Assembly (NCBI RefSeq): GCF_004217175.1
Contig: NZ_SHKI01000002.1
Location: forward strand, 62,001 to 126,000
Origin: Leucobacter luti
GTDB taxonomy: Bacteria > Actinomycetota > Actinomycetes > Actinomycetales > Microbacteriaceae
DNA: 64,000 nucleotides
Direction: 5' to 3'
Made by a program: the position numbers and the translations under genes. Below the pieces are notes generated by a model. That model searched no databases and was not told where the DNA came from. It saw nothing but the letters and a program-made list of their open reading frames with translations. This document shows positions 63,748-64,000 of this stretch, piece after piece (the first letter of the stretch is position 1; the number at the start of each line of letters is the position of its first letter).

Positions 63748-63921
63748 AGTGGTTCCTTTGCTTGCGTCGGGCGGGGCACAGCGCCACCGCACAGTCAGAT
63801 TGCCGCCCCCGGTCGGCGCGGCAGGGCCGCGACCCAGACGGCGTTGCGGGCGGGCGGGTGCCCGGGGGGGGCGTGGGCACCCGTGGTACCCGGGCACCCG
63901 TGGCGCCCGGGCGCCGCGGCG

Positions 63922-64000
63922 CTAGCCGCAGTTGAGGCCGGACTCCGCGGTCTCGCGGGCGCCGGCGAGGGCGCGAGCGTCCTCGACGAGCGAGTCGCGC
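63922..64000 (-). CDS. C-terminal end of an unidentified gene
   Basis: The last 25 codons of a minus-strand frame ending L-N-C-G and TAG at 63922. Codon use (GC-rich third positions, alternating charged and Ala residues) looks coding. Nothing more can be said from this fragment. Confidence 0.4.
   Translation of the reverse strand, partial: RDSLVEDARALAGARETAESGLNCG

Noticed and set aside
63864..63873. Second G-run (GGGGGGGG) as another phase-variation site
   Set aside because: Lies in non-coding DNA and is shorter; no reading frame depends on it.

Overview
This 64 kb window comes from a high-GC Gram-positive bacterium, most likely an actinobacterium of the Microbacteriaceae (Leucobacter-like). 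That placement is an inference from base composition, GTG and leaderless starts, LAxTG/LxxTG surface anchors, actinobacterial conjugation-gene families and an actinobacterial-type tRNA-Pro(GGG). About two thirds of the window (1 to 42864) is the right-hand part of an integrative and conjugative element (ICE). The rest (42865 to 64000) is chromosome.

ICE, left module (1 to 8903, minus strand): a tightly coupled conjugation and maintenance operon. In transcription order it encodes an ArdC-like antirestriction protease, a primase-polymerase, a DUF2637 membrane/HTH protein, two small unknowns, a ParB-like protein, a TcpC/VirB8-like protein, an SLT+M23 wall hydrolase, two DUF6112-type membrane proteins and a TrbL/VirB6-like channel protein cut by the window edge. 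Divergent from it (9468 to 18593) lie a sigma factor fused to a zinc-finger/TM anti-sigma-like tail, a very large LAITG-anchored surface protein whose signal-peptide frame is interrupted at a run of 13 G (probable phase-variable switch, OFF here), an AraC regulator and a membrane-protein/XRE-repressor pair with two clear operators. A solitary cytosine methyltransferase follows on the minus strand.

ICE cargo (20814 to 31289): an ion and metal homeostasis island with MerR-SulP, TrkH-type cation uptake divergent from an unknown 162-aa protein (both 5' leaders carry the same 24-nt element), NhaA, and an operon trxB-acr3-arsRC fusion-arsC-chrA under a large palindromic operator that covers the first start codon. 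Next come the MobF relaxase-helicase with a candidate oriT hairpin, a small membrane protein, and a lower-GC three-gene cassette: a C5-methyltransferase with an extra C-terminal domain, a protein with two GHKL ATPase modules and a histidine-kinase-like H-box, and a receiver-like protein. This cassette is the best candidate for an undescribed (defence or epigenetic signalling) system. It sits next to the tyrosine integrase. The element ends in a 3' fragment of tRNA-Pro(GGG) starting at the anticodon loop.

Chromosome: an LSTTG-anchored Ala/Pro-rich surface protein; a JetA-JetB-JetC (MksFEB/Wadjet) condensin operon without the expected JetD nuclease subunit; and a sugar or cyclitol catabolic locus. 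That locus has an IclR regulator divergent from a ThDP enzyme, aldehyde dehydrogenase and IlvD/Edd dehydratase, followed on the plus strand by an RbsBAC-type ABC importer, a Gfo/Idh/MocA dehydrogenase and a TIM-barrel isomerase. The window closes with a PLDc_N/SHOCT membrane protein and the C-terminus of an unidentified gene. No rRNA, complete tRNA, insertion sequence or CRISPR array was seen.
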